This document shows positions 1 to 5,513 of a DNA stretch of 5,552 bases, piece by piece (position 1 is the stretch's first letter; every line of letters starts with the position of its first letter). Made by a program: the position numbers and the translations under genes. The stretch spans positions 1-5,552 of the forward strand of contig CALDKR010000048.1 in the NCBI GenBank assembly GCA_937898095.1, given 5' to 3'. Below the pieces are notes generated by a model. It was not told the origin of the DNA, made no database searches, and was given only the letters and a program-made list of their open reading frames with translations. Source of the stretch: an uncultured Rhodoluna sp. GTDB lineage: Bacteria > Actinomycetota > Actinomycetes > Actinomycetales > Microbacteriaceae.

Positions 1-1278
1 TCCGTCAGTCACGGTTAGGCGACCCTTGAAGACGGTGTGAACAACAGCTCCCGGCATTTCTAGCCCGGCATACGGGTTGTTGACTGATTTCGAAGCTGTT
101 TGGCTGGTGATGTTGCGCTTGGCTTTAGGGTCGATTAGCGCAAGGTTAGCGAACGCACCGATTGCAATTGCCTCGCCGTGACCGCTGTCGCCAGCGATTT
201 TCGCTGGGTTCAAAGACATAACTTCAGCCAGGCGCTGCCAGTTAGATTTGCCCGATTCGATAAGCACCAATTGAGCCACCGAAGCAGCAGTTTCAAGACC
301 AACCATGCCAAAAGCCGCGGCTGCCCACTCACAGTCTTTAGTTTCGATTGGGTGTGGTGCGTGGTCGGTGGCGATTATGTCGATGGTTCCGTCGACTAGC
401 GCCTCGCGCAGTGCCTCAACGTCTTCTTGGGTTCGAAGCGGTGGGTTGACTTTGTATTTTGCGTCATAGGTGCGAGCGAGCTCTTCGGTTAGCAGCAGGT
501 GATGTGGGGTCACCTCGGCGGTGACTTGAATTCCGCGTGCCTTTGCCCAGCGAACAATCTCAACCGAACCCTTGGTTGAAAGGTGGCAAACATGCAGTCG
601 CGAGCCAACATGCTCTGCAAGCAGTGCGTCTCGGGCGATGATCGACTCTTCGGCTACGGCCGGCCAACCCGCTAAACCAAGATCAGCTGAAACTTGACCC
701 TCATTCATTTGAGCACCCTCGGTTAGTCGAGGCTCCTGTGCGTGCTGGGCGATAACTCCATCGAATGCTTTTACATATTCCAACGCACGTCGCATGATCA
801 CTGGGTCGTGAACGCACTTTCCGTCGTCTGAAAAAACGCGCACATTTGCTTTTGACTTTGCCATCGCGCCAAGTTCAGCCATTTGAGTGCCGTTAAGGCC
901 AACCGTGACTGCGCCAATCGGATAAACCTGCACAAATCCTGCCTCATCGCCAAGCGCTTTTACTTGCTCGACAACTCCGGCTGTGTCGGCTACCGGACTG
1001 GTGTTTGCCATTGCGTGAACCGCGGTGTATCCACCTAGAGCCGCAGAAGCGGTTCCGGTGTATACGGTTTCACTTTGTTCGAAACCCGGCTCTCGAAGGT
1101 GAGTGTGAAGGTCGACAAACCCCGGCAGGGCAATCAACCCACTGCAGTCAATCTGAGTCTTAGCCTCAGACTTTAGAAAGCCGGCAGTGGCGACTTGCGA
1201 GATTTTTTCGCCAGAAATTTCGATGTCGACAGCTGATCCGTCGGCCAAGGTGGCATTTTTTAGCAACAAATTAGACAT
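1..1278 (-). CDS. pyrC: Dihydroorotase, type I (3' end cut by window edge)
   Basis: Dihydroorotase is a zinc amidohydrolase that interconverts N-carbamoyl-aspartate and dihydroorotate in the third step of cytosolic de novo pyrimidine synthesis. Translating the minus strand from 1278 gives 426 uninterrupted codons that run off the window, so only a few residues and the stop are missing (the family is about 430 residues in actinobacteria). Visible metal ligands are the HTH pair H58/H60 followed by LREPG, D151-D152 in FSDDG, H179 in QHAQEP, H232 in CHLST and D305 in TDHAPH. An Asp near 151 instead of a carboxylated Lys marks the type I class. The ATG start is supported by AGGAG (1284-1288) five bases upstream. 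The start overlaps the end of pyrB by 8 bases, which implies translational coupling in the pyrR-pyrB-pyrC operon. carA, carB and pyrF would be expected further downstream. Confidence 0.96.
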   Translation of the reverse strand, partial: MSNLLLKNATLADGSAVDIEISGEKISQVATAGFLKSEAKTQIDCSGLIALPGFVDLHTHLREPGFEQSETVYTGTASAALGGYTAVHAMANTSPVADTAGVVEQVKALGDEAGFVQVYPIGAVTVGLNGTQMAELGAMAKSKANVRVFSDDGKCVHDPVIMRRALEYVKAFDGVIAQHAQEPRLTEGAQMNEGQVSADLGLAGWPAVAEESIIARDALLAEHVGSRLHVCHLSTKGSVEIVRWAKARGIQVTAEVTPHHLLLTEELARTYDAKYKVNPPLRTQEDVEALREALVDGTIDIIATDHAPHPIETKDCEWAAAAFGMVGLETAASVAQLVLIESGKSNWQRLAEVMSLNPAKIAGDSGHGEAIAIGAFANLALIDPKAKRNITSQTASKSVNNPYAGLEMPGAVVHTVFKGRLTVTDG

Positions 1279-2227
1279 TTGCGCTCCTCTCAGAAGACAT
1301 CAATTGAAACAAGACGGCCATGCGAACAGACAGGCCGTTTGCAACTTGCTCGAGCACAGTCGAATTTGGACTGTCGGCTGAGATTGCATCAATTTCAAGG
1401 CCGCGATTCATCGGGCCAGGGTGCATCAAAAGGGTTCGCTCACCAATAGTGGCAAGACGCTCTGCATTGAAACCCCAAATTCTTGAATATTCGCGCTCAC
1501 TCGGAAAGAACGAAGCGTTCATGCGCTCAAGTTGAATGCGCAGCATCATGACAACATCGGGCTTCACCGAAGCAATTGCCAGATCAAGGTCATGGTGCAA
1601 GGTGGCGTTCCAGGTCGCGGGGTTAGCCGGAAGAAGCGTCGGCGGGGCCACAAAGTGAACTTCTGCTCCGAGGGTGTTAAGAAGCCAAAGGTTTGAGCGA
1701 GCCACGCGTGAGTGCAAAATGTCACCCACGATTACAACTTTGACGCCATCTAGCGCCTTGCCTTTTGATGCCACGCCGTGAATCCGCTTACGCATTGTAA
1801 AAGCATCAAGCAGGGCCTGGGTCGGGTGCTCATGCGTGCCGTCACCAGCATTGACAATCGAGCCGTTGATCCATCCGCTGTGAGCCAAGACATTTGCCGC
1901 ACCGCTAGCTGGGTGTCGAATTACCACAGCATCAGCACCCATTGCCTCGAGGGTTTGCGCGGTGTCTTTAAGGCTTTCGCCCTTCGAAACCGACGAGCCT
2001 TTGGCAGAAAAATTAATCACATCTGCCGATAGTCGCTTTGCCGCGAGCTCGAATGAGATTCTGGTGCGGGTTGAGTCTTCAAAAAACAGGTTGACCACTG
2101 TTCGACCACGCAGTGTCGGCAGTTTTTTGATGTCGCGGTGATTCACCTCAGACATCTCTTCGGCCAAATCTAAGAGCGCAATCGCCTCATCGCGGTTCAG
2201 ATCTTGTGCTGAAAGCAAATATTTCAC
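1271..2227 (-). CDS. pyrB: Aspartate carbamoyltransferase catalytic chain
   Basis: This enzyme joins carbamoyl phosphate and aspartate to make N-carbamoyl-aspartate, the committed step of pyrimidine synthesis in the cytosol. The 318-residue length is normal for the catalytic chain. The N-terminal carbamoyl-phosphate domain has STRTR at residues 52-56, the mobile-loop segment SKGES at 81-85 (K82) and HPTQ at 134-137. The aspartate domain has GDILHSRVARS at 168-178, MLRIQLER at 228-235 and HPGPMNRG at 269-276. All key residues are present. The start is GTG and overlaps the pyrR stop as GTGA (4 bases). No good Shine-Dalgarno precedes it, so its translation probably depends on ribosomes finishing pyrR. 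No regulatory chain (pyrI) is visible in the window. Its tail overlaps the start of pyrC by 8 bases. Confidence 0.98.
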   Translation of the reverse strand: MKYLLSAQDLNRDEAIALLDLAEEMSEVNHRDIKKLPTLRGRTVVNLFFEDSTRTRISFELAAKRLSADVINFSAKGSSVSKGESLKDTAQTLEAMGADAVVIRHPASGAANVLAHSGWINGSIVNAGDGTHEHPTQALLDAFTMRKRIHGVASKGKALDGVKVVIVGDILHSRVARSNLWLLNTLGAEVHFVAPPTLLPANPATWNATLHHDLDLAIASVKPDVVMMLRIQLERMNASFFPSEREYSRIWGFNAERLATIGERTLLMHPGPMNRGLEIDAISADSPNSTVLEQVANGLSVRMAVLFQLMSSERSANV

Positions 2228-2778
2228 GATGAAATCACCACCGAATCATCACCATCGACTTCGAGCAACTGAACTTGAATGCGCTCATCGCGGCTGGTCG
2301 GCAAATTCTTTCCGACAAAATCAGCACGGATTGGTAGCTCGCGATGTCCACGGTCTACTAACACCGCAAGTCTCACCGCACGTGGTCGCCCAAAGTCTCG
2401 AAGGGCATCCATTGCCGCGCGTATTGTGCGCCCGCTGAACAGAACGTCGTCAACTAAAACAACCACGGCGTCTTCAATGCCGTTGCCAGGAATGAGCGTC
2501 TCGGTCACGCTTCGGGTCGGGTTTGAGCCGAGGTCGTCACGATACATGGTGATGTCAAGGCGCCCCAGCATGTTTTCGCGCGTGGCTGTCGGTTCGTTTT
2601 TCTGGATTACATCGAAGATGCGCTCTGCCAAAATTACGCCGCGTGTGGGAATTCCTAAAATGACCAAATTGCCGGTGCCAGATTTTTGCAGGGCTGTGTT
2701 TGACTCAAGAATTTCGTGAGCAATGCGCGTAATCGCGCGCTTCATGTCGTCGCTGCTCAAGACGGTGCGTGAACTCAC
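2224..2778 (-). CDS. pyrR: Bifunctional PyrR: pyr mRNA-binding regulator / uracil phosphoribosyltransferase
   Basis: PyrR binds a hairpin in pyr mRNA when UMP or UTP is abundant, and in many bacteria it also makes UMP from uracil and PRPP. The 184-residue protein has the type I phosphoribosyltransferase fold signatures in order: GIPTRG at 42-47, LDITMYRDDL at 74-83 (a PyrR hallmark), the PRPP loop VVLVDDVLFSGRT at 106-118, and DRGHRELPIRADFVGKN at 142-158 followed by PTS. The start is GTG, chosen because a perfect AAGGAGG (2784-2790) lies five bases upstream and the N-terminus matches family length. It is the first gene of the pyrR-pyrB-pyrC operon and its leader carries a PyrR-binding hairpin at 2786-2818, so autoregulation is likely. 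The mechanism is inferred; the identity of the protein is clear. Confidence 0.97.
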   Translation of the reverse strand: MSSRTVLSSDDMKRAITRIAHEILESNTALQKSGTGNLVILGIPTRGVILAERIFDVIQKNEPTATRENMLGRLDITMYRDDLGSNPTRSVTETLIPGNGIEDAVVVLVDDVLFSGRTIRAAMDALRDFGRPRAVRLAVLVDRGHRELPIRADFVGKNLPTSRDERIQVQLLEVDGDDSVVISS

Positions 2779-2783
2779 GCTCG

Positions 2784-2790
2784 CCTCCTT
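2784..2790 (-). promoter_or_regulatory. Strong Shine-Dalgarno of pyrR
   Basis: AAGGAGG on the minus strand lies five bases before the GTG start of pyrR and fixes that start. It is the strongest ribosome site seen in the window. Five of its bases (AAGGA) are part of the lower stem of the adjacent PyrR-binding hairpin, so its availability is probably the regulated step. Confidence 0.85.
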
Positions 2791-2818
2791 CTCTGCCTCT
2801 CTGGACAGCTTTAAAGGA
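2786..2818 (-). promoter_or_regulatory. PyrR-binding RNA hairpin in the pyrR leader, overlapping the ribosome site
   Basis: On the minus strand, TGTCCAGAGAGGCA (2794-2807) folds as a four-pair upper stem (UGUC/GGCA) closed by the hexaloop CAGAGA. This matches the known PyrR-binding consensus ARUCCNGNGAGGYU at every position except the first and last. Those two are swapped together from A-U to U-A, so the pair is kept. Below it is an asymmetric internal bulge (AAAGC on the 5' side, GA on the 3' side), then a lower stem of UCCUUU (2813-2818) with GAAGGA (2786-2791), including one G-U pair. The lower stem takes in the AAGGA of the pyrR Shine-Dalgarno. There is no terminator or antiterminator between the hairpin and the start codon, so the likely mode is translational repression, as described for mycobacterial PyrR, rather than Bacillus-type attenuation. 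Confidence 0.85.
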
Positions 2819-2823
2819 TGTTT

Positions 2824-2834
2824 GTATTACTCTA
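2824..2834 (-). promoter_or_regulatory. Candidate -10 region of the pyr operon promoter
   Basis: TAGAGT (2829-2834) fits the actinobacterial TAnnnT -10 pattern, and TAATAC overlaps it at 2824-2829 as an alternative. With TAGAGT, transcription would begin near 2822, only a few bases before the PyrR hairpin, giving a leader of about 44 bases. No convincing -35 hexamer is present at 16-18 bases upstream (GCGGTT or TTCGCC), so the call rests on the -10 and its placement. Read-through from nusB is a real alternative, because no terminator separates the two genes. Confidence 0.35.
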
Positions 2835-2840
2835 ACCGAG

Positions 2841-2858
2841 CGCCATGGCGAAACCGCC
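2841..2858. repeat. Overlapping inverted repeats between nusB and pyrR
   Basis: The 10-base perfect palindrome CGCCATGGCG (2841-2850) shares its GGCG arm with a second inverted repeat, GGCG-AAAC-CGCC (2847-2858). The two structures are mutually exclusive in RNA. They lie just upstream of the candidate pyr -10 region. No U-tract follows on the minus strand, so they do not form a standard intrinsic terminator. They could be an operator, a weak transcription pause for the nusB transcript, or chance. Confidence 0.4.
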
Positions 2859-2888
2859 GCTTGCCCAGAAAAATACTGAGTTTTTTAA

Positions 2889-3308
2889 TTATTTGACAGT
2901 TTTGGTGCTAGAAATTCTGGACAGCAGGCCGTTGATAAACGACCCAGACTCATCGGTCGACAACTCTTTAGCAAGTTCAACTGCTTCGTTGATAGCCACC
3001 GGGTCAGGAACATCAGAATTGTGCAGGATCTCCCAGGCGGCCACTCGCAAGATTGCTCGGTCTAGGTTTGGCATGCGATCAAGAGACCAGCCCTGCGAAT
3101 ATGTTTCGAGCAAATCATCGATTTCTTCGTTGTGTTCGATAACACCTTCGACAATTTCGCGTGCATAGCCGAAAATCTCACCCTGGTTCTGACGATCTGA
3201 CACTAAATCTGCGGTGTCGTCGAGAAGGGTCAGCGGCGAAATCTTGCGAAGATCAGCGGCAAAAACAGCATCAATAGCGCGCTTGCGCGCCTTAGTTCTG
3301 GCGCTCAA
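2889..3308 (-). CDS. nusB: Transcription antitermination factor NusB
   Basis: NusB pairs with NusE (ribosomal protein S10) on boxA RNA and promotes antitermination and rRNA maturation during transcription of rRNA operons. The product is 139 residues, the usual size for this all-helical protein. The N-terminus SARTKARKRAIDAVFAADL is the basic RNA-binding start typical of actinobacterial NusB. Residues around 80-92 (MPNLDRAILRVAAWEI) match the conserved R-x-ILR-A-EI region, and AINEAVELAKELS followed by GSFINGLLSRI near the C-terminus is the family signature. The start is TTG, one base after the efp stop, with no recognisable Shine-Dalgarno; no ATG or GTG start fits the conserved N-terminus. 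Expression therefore probably depends on translation of efp. The efp-nusB pair is conserved in actinobacteria. Confidence 0.95.
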   Translation of the reverse strand: MSARTKARKRAIDAVFAADLRKISPLTLLDDTADLVSDRQNQGEIFGYAREIVEGVIEHNEEIDDLLETYSQGWSLDRMPNLDRAILRVAAWEILHNSDVPDPVAINEAVELAKELSTDESGSFINGLLSRISSTKTVK

Positions 3309-3309
3309 C

Positions 3310-3873
3310 TTATTCGGTTACGCGGCCGAGATATTCGCTGGTGCGAGTGTCGACCTTGACTTTGGTGTTCTGCTCAACGAACAGAGGAACCTGAATAACC
3401 TTGCCGGTTTCGAGGGTTGCTGGCTTGGTTCCGCCGGTTGAGCGGTCACCCTGAAGGCCTGGCTCGGTGTAGGTGATTTCAAGAACGACTGAAGCCGGAA
3501 GTTCAACGTAGATTGGGTTGCCTTCGTAGAGCGCAACGGTGACATCTTGGTTCTCTAGCAAGAAGTCTGCTCCGTCGCCAAGCACTGCAGCGCTGACGGT
3601 GAACTGGTCATAGTTGTCTTTGTCCATGAAGACAAAGCCTTCACCATCGTTGTAAAGGAAAGACATGTCGCGCTTGTCAACGTTGGCGGTCTCGACCTTA
3701 ACGCCGGCGTTGAAAGTCTTGTCGACAACTTTGCCCGAAAGCACATTCTTCATCTTGGTGCGAACGAAAGCTGGCCCCTTGCCTGGCTTTACGTGCTGAA
3801 ACTCAACAACGGTCCAGAGTTGACCTTCGATGTTGAGAACCATGCCGTTTTTTAGGTCATTTGAAGTTGCCAT
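3310..3873 (-). CDS. efp: Translation elongation factor P
   Basis: EF-P binds between the P and E sites of the ribosome and rescues stalling at consecutive prolines. The 187-residue length is standard for its three-domain layout: KOW-like domain at about 1-63, then two OB-fold domains. The P-site loop is PGKGP at residues 30-34 with Lys32 at the tip. This palindromic loop defines the actinobacterial EF-P subfamily, which is reported to work with an unmodified lysine, so no modification enzyme (EpmA/B or a rhamnosyltransferase) need be expected. The C-terminal domain holds GDRSTGGTKPATLETG and VPLFVEQNTKVKVDTRTSEYLGRV, a strongly conserved end. The ATG start agrees with the family N-terminus (ATSNDLKNGM). 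The upstream sequence has no clear Shine-Dalgarno (only GAAAG far upstream), which is odd for a highly expressed factor. nusB follows after one base. Confidence 0.98.
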   Translation of the reverse strand: MATSNDLKNGMVLNIEGQLWTVVEFQHVKPGKGPAFVRTKMKNVLSGKVVDKTFNAGVKVETANVDKRDMSFLYNDGEGFVFMDKDNYDQFTVSAAVLGDGADFLLENQDVTVALYEGNPIYVELPASVVLEITYTEPGLQGDRSTGGTKPATLETGKVIQVPLFVEQNTKVKVDTRTSEYLGRVTE

Positions 3874-3907
3874 GAAGCGCGCTACTTTCGTCTAAGAATT
3901 TTGATTT

Positions 3908-3930
3908 TCGCCCAGATATCCGCTGGGCAA
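3908..3930 (-). other. Stem-loop in the aroQ-efp intergenic region
   Basis: On the minus strand, GCCCAG and CTGGGC (3910-3928) pair perfectly around the seven-base loop CGGATAT. A U-G and a U-A pair extend the stem to eight pairs (3908-3930). The following bases are A-rich (GAAAATC) rather than U-rich, so this is not a standard intrinsic terminator. If the candidate promoter at 3940-3968 is real, the stem-loop would sit at the 5' end of the efp leader. Otherwise it could be a U-less terminator of the aro operon. Confidence 0.5.
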
Positions 3931-3939
3931 CCTCGAGCA

Positions 3940-3968
3940 AGTTTAGTGCCTGGCCACCCAAAAGTGAC
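3940..3968 (-). promoter_or_regulatory. Candidate promoter for efp-nusB
   Basis: TAAACT (3940-3945) fits the actinobacterial TAnnnT -10 pattern. At 17 bases upstream lies GTCACT (3963-3968), which matches TTGACA at only three positions. Transcription would begin near 3933, giving a leader of about 60 bases that contains the stem-loop at 3908-3930. A separate promoter is plausible, since this is one of only two gaps of around 100 bases in the window, but the -35 is weak. Confidence 0.35.
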
Positions 3969-3969
3969 C

Positions 3970-3990
3970 CTCAAATAGCGTTATTTCGAG
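3970..3990 (-). terminator. Possible weak hairpin terminator across the aroQ stop codon
   Basis: On the minus strand, CTC-(G)-AAATA pairs with TATTT-GAG around the tetraloop ACGC, giving eight pairs with one bulged G. The aroQ stop codon lies in this hairpin. It is followed by GGTCAC and then TTTT about eight bases from the stem. The stem is mostly A-U and the U-run is short and displaced, so termination would be partial at best. Confidence 0.25.
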
Positions 3991-4415
3991 AGCTGAATCA
4001 GAGCCAAAATGTATGAATTGATTCCGAAGCCGGCGATAACTCCGGTTGCGACACCCGAAATAACACTCGTGTGCCTAAATGTTTCGCGGGTGTGTGGGTT
4101 ACTCAGGTGAACTTCGATCAAGCGCTTGCCGCACTTGGTGACCTGAACCGCGGCGTCGCGCACTCCATACGAGTAGTGAGTGAAAGCAGCCGGGTTGATA
4201 ATGACGTCAATCTGCTGGTCAACTGCTTCGTGCAACCACGAAATCATTTGAGCTTCTGAATCGGTTTGACGAATTTCAACCTCAAGGCCGATTGCCGAAC
4301 CCTCAGATTTCAAAATTCCGACCAGCGAGTTGTAGTCAGTTGAGCCGTAAACATCAGGCTCGCGCATGCCGAGGCGTTGAATGTTTGGTCCGTTAAGAAC
4401 TAGAACTTTGCTCAT
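3981..4415 (-). CDS. aroQ: 3-Dehydroquinate dehydratase, type II
   Basis: This enzyme dehydrates 3-dehydroquinate to 3-dehydroshikimate, the third shikimate pathway step toward aromatic amino acids. The small 144-residue size and flavodoxin-like sequence mark type II, which works as a dodecamer. Visible active-site elements are LNGPN at 7-11, the lid R18 and catalytic Y23 in GMREPDVYG, N74 in INPAAFTH with H80, H103 in EVHLSN, and R114 in ETFRH. The segment RQTDSEAQ (49-56) replaces the SNHEGE form seen in many bacteria; the closely similar RQSDSEAQ form occurs in mycobacteria, so this is lineage flavour and not damage. The ATG lies 15 bases after the aroB stop with no strong Shine-Dalgarno, which suggests coupling to aroB. 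Unlike mycobacteria, no pepQ follows; the next gene is efp. Confidence 0.97.
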   Translation of the reverse strand: MSKVLVLNGPNIQRLGMREPDVYGSTDYNSLVGILKSEGSAIGLEVEIRQTDSEAQMISWLHEAVDQQIDVIINPAAFTHYSYGVRDAAVQVTKCGKRLIEVHLSNPHTRETFRHTSVISGVATGVIAGFGINSYILALIQLSK

Positions 4416-4430
4416 GCGTAAAGGCTACCG

Positions 4431-5513
4431 TTAGCCGACAATAATCTCTTGATAGGCGGTGTGCAGAAGCTCAACTGGCGGCGCAGTCATGATTGTAGGC
4501 TTGCCAATTCCCTCGAGCACTACGAAGCGAAGATTTCCGGCGCGCGATTTTTTGTCACGCTGCATAGTTGCCAAAAGCTGCTCCCACTTGTCTGCCTTAT
4601 ATTCCGTTGGCAGGCCTAGCAGTTTTAGAACACTGCGGTGTCTATCGAGATCTGCATCTGACAGTTTGCCGGCGAGGTTGGCTAGTTCGGCAACAAAAAC
4701 CATGCCAATCGCAATCGCTGCACCGTGACGCCATTTATAACGCTCTGCGTGCTCAATCGCGTGGCCCAGCGTGTGTCCATAGTTCAAAATTTCGCGCAGG
4801 CCAGATTCTTTGAAGTCTTCTCCGACAACGCGGGCCTTGATGCTGACACTGCGTTCAACGATCTCGGCGAACACAGCAGACTCAGGGTTGGTCGCAAGAT
4901 CTACATCTGCCTCAATTAGCTCAAGGATGCGCTCGTCTGCGATGAAGCCATATTTAGCAACCTCGCCGAAGCCGGCCAAGATTTCGTTCTTCGCCAGTGA
5001 CTTGAGCGTGTCGAGATCAATAAGCACAGCTGCCGGAGCGTGAAAAACCCCGACCAGATTCTTGCCCTCGGTTGTGTTGATTCCAGTTTTTCCGCCTACA
5101 GCTGCGTCAACCATGCCCAATAGCGTGGTAGGAATCTGCACTAACTTGACGCCGCGCAACCAAGTCGCTGCGACAAAGCCGGCGAGATCTGTGGTTGAAC
5201 CGCCACCAAAGCCAATAACCGCGTCGCTTCTGGTGAAGTCGGCTTGCCCCATGATTCCCCAGCAAAACGCCGCAACCTCAACGCGTTTGGCGTCTTCGCT
5301 GTCGGGAACGCCGGCGAGAATTGCCTCGAGCCCAGCGCCGACTAGTTCTTCACGAAGAGCTTCAGCGCTGGTGGTCAGTGCAACCGGGTGAATGATCAGA
5401 ACTTTTTGCACCCCTGCGCCAAGTGCTGGCGCGACTTCGTTCAGCAGGCCACGGCCGATCAAGACCTCATAGGGTGTGTCTCCCGAAACAGTAATTCTCT
5501 TAAGTTCGGTCAT
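4431..5513 (-). CDS. aroB: 3-Dehydroquinate synthase
   Basis: This NAD- and metal-dependent enzyme cyclises DAHP to 3-dehydroquinate, the second shikimate pathway step, in the cytosol. The 360-residue length is typical. The NAD-binding motif GGGSTTD is at 103-109, followed by LAGFVAATWLRG and PTTLLGMVDAAVGGKTGIN (about 128-146), with KN at 151-152. Metal ligands are E184 in GFGEVAKYG, H247 in NYGHTLGH (H251 the likely catalytic histidine) and H263 in WRHGAA. RDKKSRAGNLRFV (319-331) is the conserved C-terminal phosphate-binding stretch. The GGGSTTD variant of the usual GGGVxxD is close to the form usual in actinobacteria. The ATG is chosen from AGGAG (5522-5526) eight bases upstream and an ATGA overlap with the preceding gene, which implies an aroK-aroB-aroQ operon with coupled translation. 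Confidence 0.98.
   Translation of the reverse strand: MTELKRITVSGDTPYEVLIGRGLLNEVAPALGAGVQKVLIIHPVALTTSAEALREELVGAGLEAILAGVPDSEDAKRVEVAAFCWGIMGQADFTRSDAVIGFGGGSTTDLAGFVAATWLRGVKLVQIPTTLLGMVDAAVGGKTGINTTEGKNLVGVFHAPAAVLIDLDTLKSLAKNEILAGFGEVAKYGFIADERILELIEADVDLATNPESAVFAEIVERSVSIKARVVGEDFKESGLREILNYGHTLGHAIEHAERYKWRHGAAIAIGMVFVAELANLAGKLSDADLDRHRSVLKLLGLPTEYKADKWEQLLATMQRDKKSRAGNLRFVVLEGIGKPTIMTAPPVELLHTAYQEIIVG

Noticed and set aside
2279..2719. Plus-strand open frame of 146 codons
   Set aside because: It lies wholly inside pyrR on the opposite strand; the Arg/Ser/Thr-rich product looks like an antisense shadow of a clear gene.
2779..2888. Bacillus-type antiterminator/terminator attenuator upstream of pyrR
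   Set aside because: After the PyrR loop there are fewer than ten bases before the start codon, with no second hairpin or U-tract, so transcriptional attenuation does not fit.
2872..2890. T-run on the plus strand after a short CAG...CTG repeat, resembling an intrinsic terminator
   Set aside because: The stem is only three pairs and no plus-strand gene ends there; on the transcribed minus strand it reads as an A-run.
2845..3168. Plus-strand open frame of 107 codons beginning in the nusB-pyrR gap
   Set aside because: It lies antisense to nusB, has low-complexity Ser/Arg-rich content typical of a reversed coding frame, no Shine-Dalgarno and no recognisable domain.
4104..4269. Apparent loss of the NHE motif in AroQ (RQTDSEAQ instead of QSNHEGE)
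   Set aside because: The same D-S-E form is found in the mycobacterial enzyme, and the other catalytic residues (R18, Y23, N74, H80, H103) are present, so the enzyme is not considered defective.
5062..5391. Plus-strand open frame of 109 codons
   Set aside because: It is antisense to the conserved NAD-binding region of aroB, and its Pro/Ala/Ser-rich product has no recognisable motif.
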